From: a virus
Reading direction: 5' to 3' (one strand)
Length of the DNA stretch: 31,846 bases
Virus record (IMG/VR): IMGVR_UViG_3300027746_001062
Location: 1-31,846 of that record
Positions within the stretch are counted from its first letter, which is position 1; each line of letters begins with the position of its first letter. The notes below the pieces were generated by a model. The model did not search any database, was not told the origin of the DNA, and saw only the letters and a list, made by a program, of their open reading frames with translations. A program made the position numbers and the translations under genes. Below, piece after piece: positions 5,425-12,156 of the stretch.

Positions 5425-6480
5425 TCAAGTTTGAAACACAAACTCCTGAGACACAATTCCACCCCTGCGAAGATTAAGTAAAATTTCGTCCCAGTTGGAT
5501 TCAAATGCCCAACGCTCAAAAGAGCTTGGCCGCTGGTCTAATCCATAAAATATCAAGGTATGTAGCTCGTCAGAAAAGTCACCGGTTGCATGCCAAAATT
5601 TATCAGCGGTGGGATATGATTTTTGTGGTTGATGAGTTCTCTTGGGCATAAGGATTGAGCCAGCAGGATATGTTAAATTTTGAAACAAAGACAACATATT
5701 TTTCTGTTCTCTACCTGTGATAGTTTCTTTGAATTTTTCTGGATAATACCCTTGGGATTCAAACTGTGGTACAAGGTCAGATAGATAAGCATTTAGAACA
5801 GCAGCGCCTGAACCTGTGCAGATTGATTCTGGAGTATCCATGACCTGATTAAATGCTCTATCTACATATAAAAATTTCCATTGTTGACTGGCTGAATCAA
5901 ACCATATATTAGGCTGTTGAAATCCAAACAAATCAAACTGATTCACATTGTCTAGTACGGACCGACACTGGTTGTTGTATTCATAGATACCTTTCATCAT
6001 GCCTGGCTCTACATAGCAAAAATGCATGAACTTTTTATGCCACTCGGGGTCAGAGTAAAACCAATTGAAATAATCGTTGTCGCAATTGATTATGGTCAGT
6101 TTGGTTGATGCAAATTTTTCTTTATAGTGTTGTGCAACCGGGATAGCACATCGATCAACCTCGGCCAAGTTGCAAAACACCACCAATGGATCAGTTGGAG
6201 TGTATCGAACCATCACAATTTCGTCAAACGCAATGTCATACTTGAGCGCAGTGTCAAGAACTATACGTGAGTCGGGGCCGCCAGAAAACCAAAAACGCAA
6301 ATAAGAATGTTGATCTCTTAAATGAAGCAAATGATCTCTAACAGCATGTTCAAAACTAACAGCACGGTTGATTGAAAATTTGTAATCGTCAAATCCGTTA
6401 CCCAACACAAACTTATAGTCAGCAGTGTAGTCGATATCCCATTGAGAATACACAAGTTTTGTGTTGTTGACGTAGTGCAT
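5425..6480 (-). CDS. PP-loop ATPase-like protein (asparagine synthetase C-domain type)
   Basis: 351 aa. Residues 65-71 read FSGGPDS, the pyrophosphate-binding PP-loop of ATP-pyrophosphatases such as asparagine synthetase, GMP synthetase and tRNA thiolases; it is followed by an alpha helix (RIVLDTALKY) and a strand (EIVMVRYT) as the fold demands. Such enzymes adenylate a carbonyl or amide and then transfer nitrogen or sulfur. No glutaminase domain is present, so the nitrogen donor is unknown. Its ATG overlaps the stop of the TctC gene (TAATG). Neighbouring transferase genes suggest modification of a sugar or small molecule; the exact reaction cannot be read. Confidence 0.65.
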   Translation of the reverse strand: MHYVNNTKLVYSQWDIDYTADYKFVLGNGFDDYKFSINRAVSFEHAVRDHLLHLRDQHSYLRFWFSGGPDSRIVLDTALKYDIAFDEIVMVRYTPTDPLVVFCNLAEVDRCAIPVAQHYKEKFASTKLTIINCDNDYFNWFYSDPEWHKKFMHFCYVEPGMMKGIYEYNNQCRSVLDNVNQFDLFGFQQPNIWFDSASQQWKFLYVDRAFNQVMDTPESICTGSGAAVLNAYLSDLVPQFESQGYYPEKFKETITGREQKNMLSLFQNLTYPAGSILMPKRTHQPQKSYPTADKFWHATGDFSDELHTLIFYGLDQRPSSFERWAFESNWDEILLNLRRGGIVSQEFVFQT

Positions 6481-7343
6481 TATTTTTTAATTGATTTCAA
6501 CAGAAAGTCAACTTGCTCATCAGCTGATGCCGTGGACATTTTTGTCATGAACTGTCTGGTCTTGAAATAGTCTTGCAGCGGTTGTGTCTGCAACAATCTA
6601 GCCATATCAGCTCGTAATTCAGTTTGAAGACTGGCAGGAATATTTTTAGAAGCAGCATATACCATCATGTAGTAGTTCATGACACTTTGATTGATTTCAC
6701 CCAGCGGGCGTGTGCCCAACAACTCAGTTGGACCAGTATTGTGAGTACACACTGCCTGACCATTGCGTTCGATAACTTTACCCGAAGTTCCTAATACGTA
6801 TTCAGTTTCTTGTGCAGCAGCACCTCGTATCTGCGCCCCACTACCGGTATAAATCACAGTTTTGACTGTGCCCGGACTAGCAGCCCTGATAGCATCAGTG
6901 ACCCAGGTCAGTGTGCTTGGAAACGCTTGAACACTGATACGATATGTACCGGGTGTGGTAAAAATAGCATTGGGCGCAGTTTTGCCCACAGCACAAAGAT
7001 AGTCTGGTGCATAGTACCAAATTGATATCATGTTTTGTGCAGCCGGCGGCGCAAGATAACATTCGTGATCTAACGGCAGCAGATGATCTCGATTGGACCA
7101 TACTGCTATTGTGGGTTTCTTGGTAACCTTTAGCTCTTGCGCCATGGCTGCACAGTTGCCGTTGTATAACACAATTGATGTGTCCCACCCCAGTTGTTTA
7201 AGACCTGGAGTCAACAGTTCAGCAATATTTTGATCATTTGTTCCGCCGCCCCACGGAATCAAAAATGTAAATGTTTTGTCAGCAGCTGATGCGCTAACAG
7301 CAATAACCATAGCAGTCACGAGAGTCAATAGTTTTTTAATCAT
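6480..7343 (-). CDS. TctC/Bug-family periplasmic solute-binding protein
   Basis: 287 aa. A clear Sec signal peptide (KKLL, hydrophobic core to residue 17, cleavage near ASA-AD) directs it to the periplasm. The mature protein opens with FTFLIPWGGGTNDQNIAELL, the equivalent of the VPxxPGGxxDxxAR ligand-binding segment of TctC/Bug receptors, and the length is slightly below the usual 300-330. It would capture a carboxylate ligand for a tripartite tricarboxylate transporter (TTT). It sits 20 bp after a TctA-like permease gene, with AAAGGAT as Shine-Dalgarno. Bug proteins are very abundant in betaproteobacteria, which fits the suspected host. Ligand not predictable. Confidence 0.8.
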   Translation of the reverse strand: MIKKLLTLVTAMVIAVSASAADKTFTFLIPWGGGTNDQNIAELLTPGLKQLGWDTSIVLYNGNCAAMAQELKVTKKPTIAVWSNRDHLLPLDHECYLAPPAAQNMISIWYYAPDYLCAVGKTAPNAIFTTPGTYRISVQAFPSTLTWVTDAIRAASPGTVKTVIYTGSGAQIRGAAAQETEYVLGTSGKVIERNGQAVCTHNTGPTELLGTRPLGEINQSVMNYYMMVYAASKNIPASLQTELRADMARLLQTQPLQDYFKTRQFMTKMSTASADEQVDFLLKSIKK

Positions 7344-7363
7344 AGAGTATCCTTTAAAGTTGA

Positions 7364-8668
7364 TTATAGAACATATAGTTGCAAAAGTCTATATGCAGTT
7401 GGCCAAAAGTGTGGTCCAATAAGCCACACAAAGATCATCGGAACAGGATCAATTTTTTTCCAGTATAAAAAACGTCCTATCACGACAGAAATTGCAAAAA
7501 CAATCATGTAAAAGACTGAGCGATCTGAGTCCATGCCCAGATACCAAACATCACAAGCTATTAGTGCAAAAATAAAATAAAATACATATCGATTGTATCT
7601 AACAAACCAGTTGATCATTTGTGTGACATAATGTACACAAAATGCAAGGCATGCTACTATTCCAAATAGTATGCCCACTCCCATTTTTAAATAAGTGTCC
7701 ATGCTGAGTTGATTGATTGACCAACCACGATCGGTTAACAAATTGACCACTATGGCCTCACTTGGTTGTATGGCTACTCCAAATATCAACAATGGAAAAA
7801 GAACAGATATAACAGCAGCATTGTTTGCAGCTTCTGCTGAACTGATCCGTGAAAGTGCTGTACTAGAATTGATCTTAGATTCAACATAATGTGCAGTAGA
7901 CGCACTTACAGTCACTCCAATCAAGGGCAACAACCCAGTTAAAAATCCAATAACAGTTCCACGTGCCATTACTGCTGCGGGCACTAGTTGTATTGGACGG
8001 GTAGTATCAACTGAACCAGCATCCGCAAGATTCATTTTGGACATGTCTGACATTGCTGCAAACAACATGGGGATAGCATATATGCCCAGCAACACAGGCA
8101 GAAACGGAAGTCCGCCAACTAAAAACTCAACTCCCATTGTGAGGATAGATTTGCCCAAAAACTGATTATACCCAATCAAACTACCCACAAGTCCTGCAGC
8201 ACACAGCAATAAATTTGTACGGAATCTATTTCCGGCCCAGCCCAGAGCAGAAAATACCACCATGATCAAAATAACAAAGAAAACATCAGTGCGAAGAAAT
8301 TGTCGAAACTCGGCACCAAACTGCATCAATATACCAAGCATCACTACCGATGCTAGCGTGGCAACAGCACTGGCCTGTCCAGTTCTGTATAATGCAGTCC
8401 ATAACAGGTTGGAATTGATGATTTCGCGACGTTCTTTAAGCACTGGAATTGTCGTGACGTCTCCAGCCAAGCCAAGCCACAATCCAACCACACTTGAACT
8501 AAACTGTCCGCAAGTGATCATGGTGGCATAAAATGCAATCAAAGTATTGAATTCTAAATGTGACACAAATGGATACAACATGATCATCATCACACTGTCT
8601 CCTATTGCTGGCAGCATTCCTACTAGCAATCCCATTGGGATCGCAAGAAGCACTATAAAAAATTCCAT
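7364..8668 (-). CDS. TctA-like permease of a tripartite tricarboxylate transporter
   Basis: 434 aa, very hydrophobic, about ten or more membrane helices. Two related motifs, GMLPAIG (17-23) and GLLPLIG (245-251), reflect the internal duplication of TctA, and SAEAANNAAV (277-286) matches the conserved ANNA signature of the family. TctA is the large subunit that moves tri- or dicarboxylates with ions across the inner membrane. Typical TctA is about 500 aa, so this one is short, and no TctB small subunit is seen nearby, although the last four hydrophobic stretches could partly stand in for it. Upstream partner of the TctC gene. A transporter gene in a phage is an auxiliary metabolic gene. Confidence 0.8.
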   Translation of the reverse strand: MEFFIVLLAIPMGLLVGMLPAIGDSVMMIMLYPFVSHLEFNTLIAFYATMITCGQFSSSVVGLWLGLAGDVTTIPVLKERREIINSNLLWTALYRTGQASAVATLASVVMLGILMQFGAEFRQFLRTDVFFVILIMVVFSALGWAGNRFRTNLLLCAAGLVGSLIGYNQFLGKSILTMGVEFLVGGLPFLPVLLGIYAIPMLFAAMSDMSKMNLADAGSVDTTRPIQLVPAAVMARGTVIGFLTGLLPLIGVTVSASTAHYVESKINSSTALSRISSAEAANNAAVISVLFPLLIFGVAIQPSEAIVVNLLTDRGWSINQLSMDTYLKMGVGILFGIVACLAFCVHYVTQMINWFVRYNRYVFYFIFALIACDVWYLGMDSDRSVFYMIVFAISVVIGRFLYWKKIDPVPMIFVWLIGPHFWPTAYRLLQLYVL

Positions 8669-8691
8669 CTGTTTACGCTAGAAAAATATGA

Positions 8692-8883
8692 CTAAGCAAT
8701 CTTGTCAATGTTTTGTCCAGGACGATTCATGCGACGATTGATTTCGATGCGTTGAGCTTCTTCAACTTGGTGTTGAAATTTTACAAGAGCAGCTTCTTGT
8801 ACTTTTTCTTGATGCCGTTGGTCCACATGCTTGACTTCTTGAAGCCGATGCAGTTGATTGTTGTATGCTGTGTCAATTTTCAT
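8692..8883 (-). CDS. Small coiled-coil protein, unknown
   Basis: 63 aa, highly charged, rich in Gln, Glu, Arg and Lys, and predicted to be almost entirely helical (residues 8-50), probably a coiled coil. The end RMNRPGQNIDKIA is a distinct polar tail. No family recognised. The ATG at 8883 has no Shine-Dalgarno but AGTAAATA ends 5 nt before it, the same arrangement as at three other genes. It lies 23 bp before the TctA gene and may be the first gene of the transporter operon. Confidence 0.6.
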   Translation of the reverse strand: MKIDTAYNNQLHRLQEVKHVDQRHQEKVQEAALVKFQHQVEEAQRIEINRRMNRPGQNIDKIA

Positions 8884-8888
8884 ACTGT

Positions 8889-8896
8889 TATTTACT
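8889..8896 (-). promoter_or_regulatory. Late-type promoter box AGTAAATA
   Basis: AGTAAATA with 5 nt to the ATG at 8883. One base off NATAAATA; spacing identical to the other three sites. It overlaps the last codon of the gene before it. Confidence 0.35.
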
Positions 8897-9140
8897 AATC
8901 CATCAGTACCAGCTTTTTTATATCTTTGTGTCGGACCACTATGATGTTGTGTGTTCGATCTTCAAACCGAATTGGCAAATCCAAGTGTATTGAGACACGT
9001 GGACCAGTGTTGTCAATCACAGTGTCGTTGCCCACGCTGCCCACAAATGGTATTTTGTTCCAGTGTCCAAACACCCGATCGCCAATCCAGTACTTGGGTT
9101 GATAGCCAATGCTGTCAAAATATTCAGTTTGTTTGCCCAT
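8895..9140 (-). CDS. Small conserved phage protein, beta-barrel-like, unknown
   Basis: 81 aa from the ATG at 9140. The centre reads YWIGDRVFGHWNKIPFVGSV and continues with alternating hydrophobic strands to IIVVRHKDIKKL, the look of an SH3-like small barrel. I believe similar short proteins occur in many aquatic phages but know no function. A longer frame begins at 9164, inside the promoter at 9147-9175. The -10 box TATACT ends 6 nt before the chosen ATG, so the transcript would be leaderless or nearly so. Good coding signal, no assigned role. Confidence 0.65.
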   Translation of the reverse strand: MGKQTEYFDSIGYQPKYWIGDRVFGHWNKIPFVGSVGNDTVIDNTGPRVSIHLDLPIRFEDRTHNIIVVRHKDIKKLVLMD

Positions 9141-9146
9141 GATTGT

Positions 9147-9175
9147 AGTATATAGCAAGATCAAGTCTCAGTCAA
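9147..9175 (-). promoter_or_regulatory. Sigma70-type promoter
   Basis: TTGACT (9175-9170), 17-nt spacer, TATACT (9152-9147), 6 nt from the ATG at 9140. It directly follows a terminator, as P2 does. Confidence 0.7.
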
Positions 9176-9200
9176 CACAAAACCCACCGAAGTAGGCTTT
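9176..9200 (-). terminator. Intrinsic terminator with TTCG loop
   Basis: Minus strand AGCCTAC-TTCG-GTGGGTTTTG: stem with two G-U pairs, UUCG tetraloop and short T run. It ends the unit holding the acidic and Ala-rich genes. Confidence 0.7.
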
Positions 9201-9454
9201 TAATCATGAGTTGTGCGATAACGATCTAGGGCTTTTGCTCGGGCTAGTGCCAATCTAACTAACACATAATCTGACAATTCATCTTGATCGTGATCACAAT
9301 GATGATCACATGGTATCAGACTTGGACGACGATATGCAACTTGTAAGTCAGGAAAGTCTTCAAGTGCATCGTCGTCATCGTCATCTAAATCAGATGGATT
9401 ACTTCTTTGCAGGCTCAGCTGTTTTTGCTTCGACCTTGGCAGCAGGTGCTTCAC
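9200..9454 (-). CDS. Small acidic protein, unknown; start uncertain
   Basis: The frame from a GTG at 9454 is 84 aa and overlaps the Ala-rich gene by 56 bases. It holds a run of six Asp followed by ALEDFPDLQVAYRRPSLIP, then a His/Cys/Asp-rich patch CDHHCDHDQDE that could bind a metal, then a basic helix LALARAKALDRYR. No ATG is available in frame, so either the overlap is real or a non-standard start near 9400 is used. It ends right at the terminator, which favours a real gene. No family recognised. Confidence 0.4.
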   Translation of the reverse strand: MKHLLPRSKQKQLSLQRSNPSDLDDDDDDALEDFPDLQVAYRRPSLIPCDHHCDHDQDELSDYVLVRLALARAKALDRYRTTHD

Positions 9455-9632
9455 TTTTGACAGGCGTTGCCTTTGCTTCTACCTTGCAGGTCTTGTCTTT
9501 AGCAGGATCACACTTGGCTGTAGCGGCTGGAGCAGCAGCGGCGCTGGCAGCAGGTGCAGCAGTCTTAGCAGGCTCAGTAGCGAAAGCAGCAGTTGCTACC
9601 AAAGTAGCGATAACAGTAGCGATTGTTTTCAT
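9399..9632 (-). CDS. Secreted Ala/Lys/Pro-rich small protein
   Basis: 77 aa. Signal peptide MKTIATVIATLVATAAFA with cleavage before TEP; the mature protein is low complexity, rich in Ala, Lys, Pro and Glu, with one cysteine pair in CDPAKDKTC that could form a disulfide in the periplasm. Start ATG at 9632 with AAGGAAC upstream. Proteins of this kind are common in betaproteobacteria and could coat or plug an envelope component. Function unknown; a role in host-envelope change or superinfection exclusion is speculation. Confidence 0.65.
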   Translation of the reverse strand: MKTIATVIATLVATAAFATEPAKTAAPAASAAAAPAATAKCDPAKDKTCKVEAKATPVKSEAPAAKVEAKTAEPAKK

Positions 9633-9650
9633 TTGAAGGTTCCTTTAGAG

Positions 9651-9818
9651 TTAATGAAATTTATGTTTGACATCATCTTTGAGTTTACAACGACATGTGC
9701 GTTTTTCGTCACAATTGGATAATCTCCAATCATAACTGGTAGGCAAATACTGTTCCTGAAACGGTTCAGTTTTATCTTTCTTTGTGTCATCGTAGTCAAG
9801 TTGATTATTGTCTTGCAT
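9651..9818 (-). CDS. Small Cys-containing protein, unknown
   Basis: 55 aa from the ATG at 9818; a TTG start at 9857 would add 13 residues. Very polar (QDNNQLDYDDTKKDKTEP) with a C-terminal Cys patch NCDEKRTCRCKL, possibly metal- or nucleic acid-binding. No signal peptide. TATAAAT lies 2 nt before the ATG, close to but not the same as the late-box spacing. A competing frame 9629-9844 is less favoured. Low certainty. Confidence 0.4.
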   Translation of the reverse strand: MQDNNQLDYDDTKKDKTEPFQEQYLPTSYDWRLSNCDEKRTCRCKLKDDVKHKFH

Positions 9819-9869
9819 ACATTTATAACGCCACAGCAGGACAATGCGTTGACACAACCTAATAAAATT

Positions 9870-10163
9870 TTACTCTTTCTTGAATTTAAATCCTTCGCCC
9901 ACGCCTAACACACAGGCTATCTTTTTATCAAATTGAACCACAGTCCAAGTTTGGGTGTTGTTGTTTACCATAACTATAGTGCTGGTTTTGCTGGTGTCAT
10001 TGGTGCCTACCCAAAGTGGATGTTCTTCAATTTCTTCACCAATCAAGTTGGCGAGAATGTATTTGGTCTCACCGCACTGAATAGTGGTTTTACTTTCAAA
10101 GAGTTGGGCGTTGGTTAAGGTGCTGGTCCAGCAGAATAGGAACGCCAGTGCTTGTTTGTTCAT
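9870..10163 (-). CDS. Secreted protein, unknown
   Basis: 97 aa from the ATG at 10163, which has AAAGGAG as a strong Shine-Dalgarno and starts a good signal peptide (MNKQALAFLFCWTSTLTNA, cleavage before QLF). The frame extends upstream to 10208 but that part is the terminator. The mature domain (about 78 aa, all-beta look) has two cysteines, TIQCGETKY and IACVLGVGEGF, likely a disulfide in the periplasm. Preceded by AATAAATA at 10181-10188, 17 nt before the ATG, a proper late-promoter position. No family recognised. Confidence 0.7.
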   Translation of the reverse strand: MNKQALAFLFCWTSTLTNAQLFESKTTIQCGETKYILANLIGEEIEEHPLWVGTNDTSKTSTIVMVNNNTQTWTVVQFDKKIACVLGVGEGFKFKKE

Positions 10164-10180
10164 ACTGGCTCCTTTGTAGA

Positions 10181-10188
10181 TATTTATT
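10181..10188 (-). promoter_or_regulatory. Late-type promoter box AATAAATA
   Basis: AATAAATA, then 17 nt containing AAAGGAG, then the ATG at 10163. It follows the tmRNA terminator directly, so it would restart transcription there. Confidence 0.55.
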
Positions 10189-10192
10189 GCAG

Positions 10193-10220
10193 CCAAAAAA
10201 AAGCCCACCGAAGCGGGCTT
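10193..10220 (-). terminator. Intrinsic terminator of the tmRNA gene
   Basis: Minus strand AAGCCCGC-TTCG-GTGGGCTT followed by eight T. Eight-pair stem with UUCG loop. Confidence 0.92.
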
Positions 10221-10221
10221 G

Positions 10222-10545
10222 GTTGTTTCTGTTACGAGGTATTTCCTACCCTAGGCAGCGTTTAGGCGGCCAATGCGAACAGTTCGTCGTTTGCGTTTAC
10301 GGTTTTTCTTCTTTTTACAAGGTTGCTCTTGTGCTGTCCACTCTGTTACTCTTTGCCCTGTCGAAACTATGCAGGCCCATCAAAAGCATACTATTTTAGT
10401 CTGAGCGCATCACATGCGACTTTTTGACTCAACGACCTAGTATGCTTATGGTGGACCTGGGAGGATTCGCACCCCCGTCCAGAACACTTTTCTCTTTGCT
10501 TCATACAGCAATAACTCTTACTTATCACCAAGTTTTCCGAGCGAT
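10222..10545 (-). ncRNA. ssrA: Circularly permuted two-piece tmRNA
   Basis: Read 5' to 3' on the minus strand, the acceptor piece comes first, with T arm GGACGGGGGTGCGAATCC and terminal CCA at 10449; then a 70-nt intervening segment (10379-10448) bounded by a 10-bp inverted repeat AAGCATACTA/TAGTATGCTT; then the coding piece starting at 10378 with GGGCCTG and the tmRNA-type TAGTTTCGAC. GGGCCTG pairs over 7 bp with CAGGTCC of the acceptor piece. The tag frame 10294-10262 encodes ANDELFALAA then TAA. tmRNA rescues stalled ribosomes and tags their products for proteolysis. The order proves a permuted gene, as in betaproteobacteria. Outer ends are approximate. Confidence 0.93.
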
Positions 10546-10668
10546 CCAATGTTGTATCCGTTGTACTCGCCACGCTAGTCCCCGGGGCAGTGTGAAAAAT
10601 ATCTTTGTACCATTAGGTGTATACATGGTTTTACCATCATTGTCAACTCCCATTAACCCAATAAACAT
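10525..10668 (-). CDS. Possible 47-aa protein overlapping the tmRNA acceptor piece
   Basis: Frame MFIGLMGVDNDGKTMYTPNG... to TGA at 10525, with AAGGG 7 nt before the ATG. The first half looks protein-like. However, a sigma70-type promoter lies inside it and its end overlaps the tmRNA 5' region, so it may be a chance frame or a short gene upstream of the tmRNA. No family recognised. Confidence 0.3.
   Translation of the reverse strand: MFIGLMGVDNDGKTMYTPNGTKIFFTLPRGLAWRVQRIQHWIARKTW
10618..10646 (-). promoter_or_regulatory. Likely tmRNA promoter
   Basis: TTGACA (10646-10641), 17-nt spacer, TATACA (10623-10618), about 160 nt before the acceptor CCA. Perfect -35 box, weaker -10. Confidence 0.6.
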
Positions 10669-10690
10669 ATTATTCCCTTAAGAATGAATT

Positions 10691-10996
10691 TTATCGTTGA
10701 TAGCAATTACGCTCACGATAAATCTGACCATCAGATTGTAAAATCTCTTTCCACGCTGTGCAAATGGTCTGCGGCTGTGTTTGTACAATCACTTGCTCAC
10801 GTTGAACAACAACTGGTTGTGGTTGATTGGCATTGGCAATCACGGCTCCGGCAATACCACCAATGATCAGCGGAGCCACCCAATCGTTACGTTCAACAAC
10901 AACTGTGCGAGGTTCCCAATGACGATGCTCATGCCGCCATTGTGCTTGTGCTGCGGTTGCTGTTAACAATGTGATTACCAATAGTAACTTTTTCAT
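10691..10996 (-). CDS. Periplasmic glycine-zipper protein
   Basis: 101 aa. Signal peptide MKKLLLVITLLTATAAQA, cleavage before QWRHEH. A His/Arg-rich section follows, then a glycine-zipper-like membrane segment APLIIGGIAGAVIANA (about 41-56), a Gln/Val-rich linker, and a C-terminal CTAWKEILQSDGQIYRERNC with two cysteines. The layout resembles small envelope proteins with a glycine zipper in betaproteobacteria. Start ATG at 10996 with AGGAGAT. It probably inserts in or lines the host envelope; a superinfection role is only a guess. Confidence 0.7.
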   Translation of the reverse strand: MKKLLLVITLLTATAAQAQWRHEHRHWEPRTVVVERNDWVAPLIIGGIAGAVIANANQPQPVVVQREQVIVQTQPQTICTAWKEILQSDGQIYRERNCYQR

Positions 10997-11072
10997 AACT
11001 TATCTCCTATACAGTATATAACGCACAAGACATGCATTTGGTTGACATCATTGAATAAATTGATACCTAAGT

Positions 11073-11843
11073 TTATATTTTTGGCTCATCAATTTTCATA
11101 AAGAATTTTCTAATCAATGGTGCCCAAATATCCTTGACTTGATCGTTTGAGTAATCTATTAGATTGCCTCGATCGTGATGCTGTTTGTGAAGAAAAATAG
11201 GATTGACCCACTTTGCCAAAAACACATTGTCAAATGCATTGTGCTGATGCCCAGTATCATTTTTAGTGGTATGTGCAAATGCATTCACATAGAATCCTGA
11301 GTTGACTGCCAGCAAAGAAGCCAACAACACAATATATCCCACAGTGGGATTGATAGCAAACAAACACAAATAAAATACCATTGGCACAGCCGGCTCGTAT
11401 TTTCCAAATGGTACCATCCAAGGATATTTCCTTACCAGATCTGCAATTACCAAATGGTCACGATATGTTGGCTTAAATTTTATCATCCATCCAATGTACG
11501 CATGGAATATACCATCTTGGGGGTTGTGCGGATCACCTTTTTGGTCAGAATGTCTATGATGTATTCTGTGTACCATTGCATACAACAACGGATCTCCAAA
11601 AAAACTAATTGAAGATAAAAATGTAGCCAAATACGGATACCAGGGTCGTGGAGTAAACGCATTGTGTGAAAATAATCTATGATATCCTATGCTTGACCCA
11701 ATGTGATGTAATGGATAAAACAAAATTATGCCACAAACTATTATCAATGGCCATTGGTCACTGGTCAATAATCCATATCCCAAGATCAAATGGAATACTG
11801 CTAGAATGAATAATTTTAAATATGCATGCATGTCTATGTTCAA
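11073..11843 (-). CDS. Membrane fatty-acid desaturase
   Basis: 256 aa with about four to five membrane helices. All three histidine boxes of membrane-bound desaturases are present: HRLFSH (55-60), HRIHH (92-96) and HKQHH (219-223), which hold the diiron centre. The layout and length fit delta-9-type acyl desaturases, which introduce a double bond in fatty acyl chains in the inner membrane using an electron donor. Its ATG overlaps the stop of the small membrane gene upstream. With acyl carrier protein and holo-ACP synthase genes within 3 kb it suggests phage control of acyl-chain chemistry. Family firm; substrate (acyl-lipid, acyl-CoA or acyl-ACP) not determinable. Confidence 0.9.
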   Translation of the reverse strand: MNIDMHAYLKLFILAVFHLILGYGLLTSDQWPLIIVCGIILFYPLHHIGSSIGYHRLFSHNAFTPRPWYPYLATFLSSISFFGDPLLYAMVHRIHHRHSDQKGDPHNPQDGIFHAYIGWMIKFKPTYRDHLVIADLVRKYPWMVPFGKYEPAVPMVFYLCLFAINPTVGYIVLLASLLAVNSGFYVNAFAHTTKNDTGHQHNAFDNVFLAKWVNPIFLHKQHHDRGNLIDYSNDQVKDIWAPLIRKFFMKIDEPKI

Positions 11844-12031
11844 TTAAATGTTATATGTCCAGTGGCATACAGAACTGCCATCACAGGGCCTGCAATATGT
11901 TCGCCAATTTCGTACAATGCCCACACTGTGAGCGCCACCGCCCACCAGGGATTTGATTCTGCTTTTTGTCCCAACCACATGAAAAATCGTCCATGCGCTT
12001 GACCAATTTTGTTTGCTAGTTTTACTATCAT
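11840..12031 (-). CDS. Small membrane protein, unknown
   Basis: 63 aa with an amphipathic N-terminus (residues 1-25) and one or two hydrophobic helices in residues 29-60 (PWWAVALTVWALYEI, then GPVMAVLYATGHI). The ATG at 12031 lies 5 nt after the stop of the basic gene; its stop overlaps the desaturase ATG by 4 bases. It may be a partner of the desaturase or simply co-transcribed. No family recognised. Confidence 0.55.
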   Translation of the reverse strand: MIVKLANKIGQAHGRFFMWLGQKAESNPWWAVALTVWALYEIGEHIAGPVMAVLYATGHITFN

Positions 12032-12036
12032 TGCAA

Positions 12037-12132
12037 TTACTTGCTGCGCTTACGCACATAGGCTTTGGCAGCTCTTTTGGCCATGGTTTTCAAGCTCTTG
12101 GCTCGTGGGGTTGTTGTTTTACGTGTTGCCAT
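12037..12132 (-). CDS. 31-aa highly basic peptide
   Basis: 31 aa, 13 of them Lys or Arg (MATRKTTTPRAKSLKTMAKR...), no acidic residue. Strong Shine-Dalgarno AAAGAGGTAA, 5 nt before the ATG at 12132. Such a composition fits nucleic acid binding: a histone-like, DNA-packing or RNA-binding peptide. Too short for most gene callers; tightly spaced in the minus-strand gene row, which supports it. Confidence 0.6.
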   Translation of the reverse strand: MATRKTTTPRAKSLKTMAKRAAKAYVRKRSK

Positions 12133-12156
12133 AATGTTACCTCTTTAAAAAAATAT

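Noticed and set aside
6895-7188. 97-aa Cys-rich frame, minus strand
   Set aside because: Shadow of the TctC gene, whose signal peptide and ligand motif are in the other frame.
9629-9844. 71-aa frame, minus strand
   Set aside because: Competes with 9651-9818 in another frame, overlaps the start of the signal-peptide gene and has no ribosome-binding site. The choice remains weak.
10148-10399. 83-aa plus-strand frame
   Set aside because: Lies across the tmRNA coding piece and its terminator.
11030-11070. Plus-strand promoter TTGACA near 11041
   Set aside because: No matching -10 box and no plus-strand gene follows.
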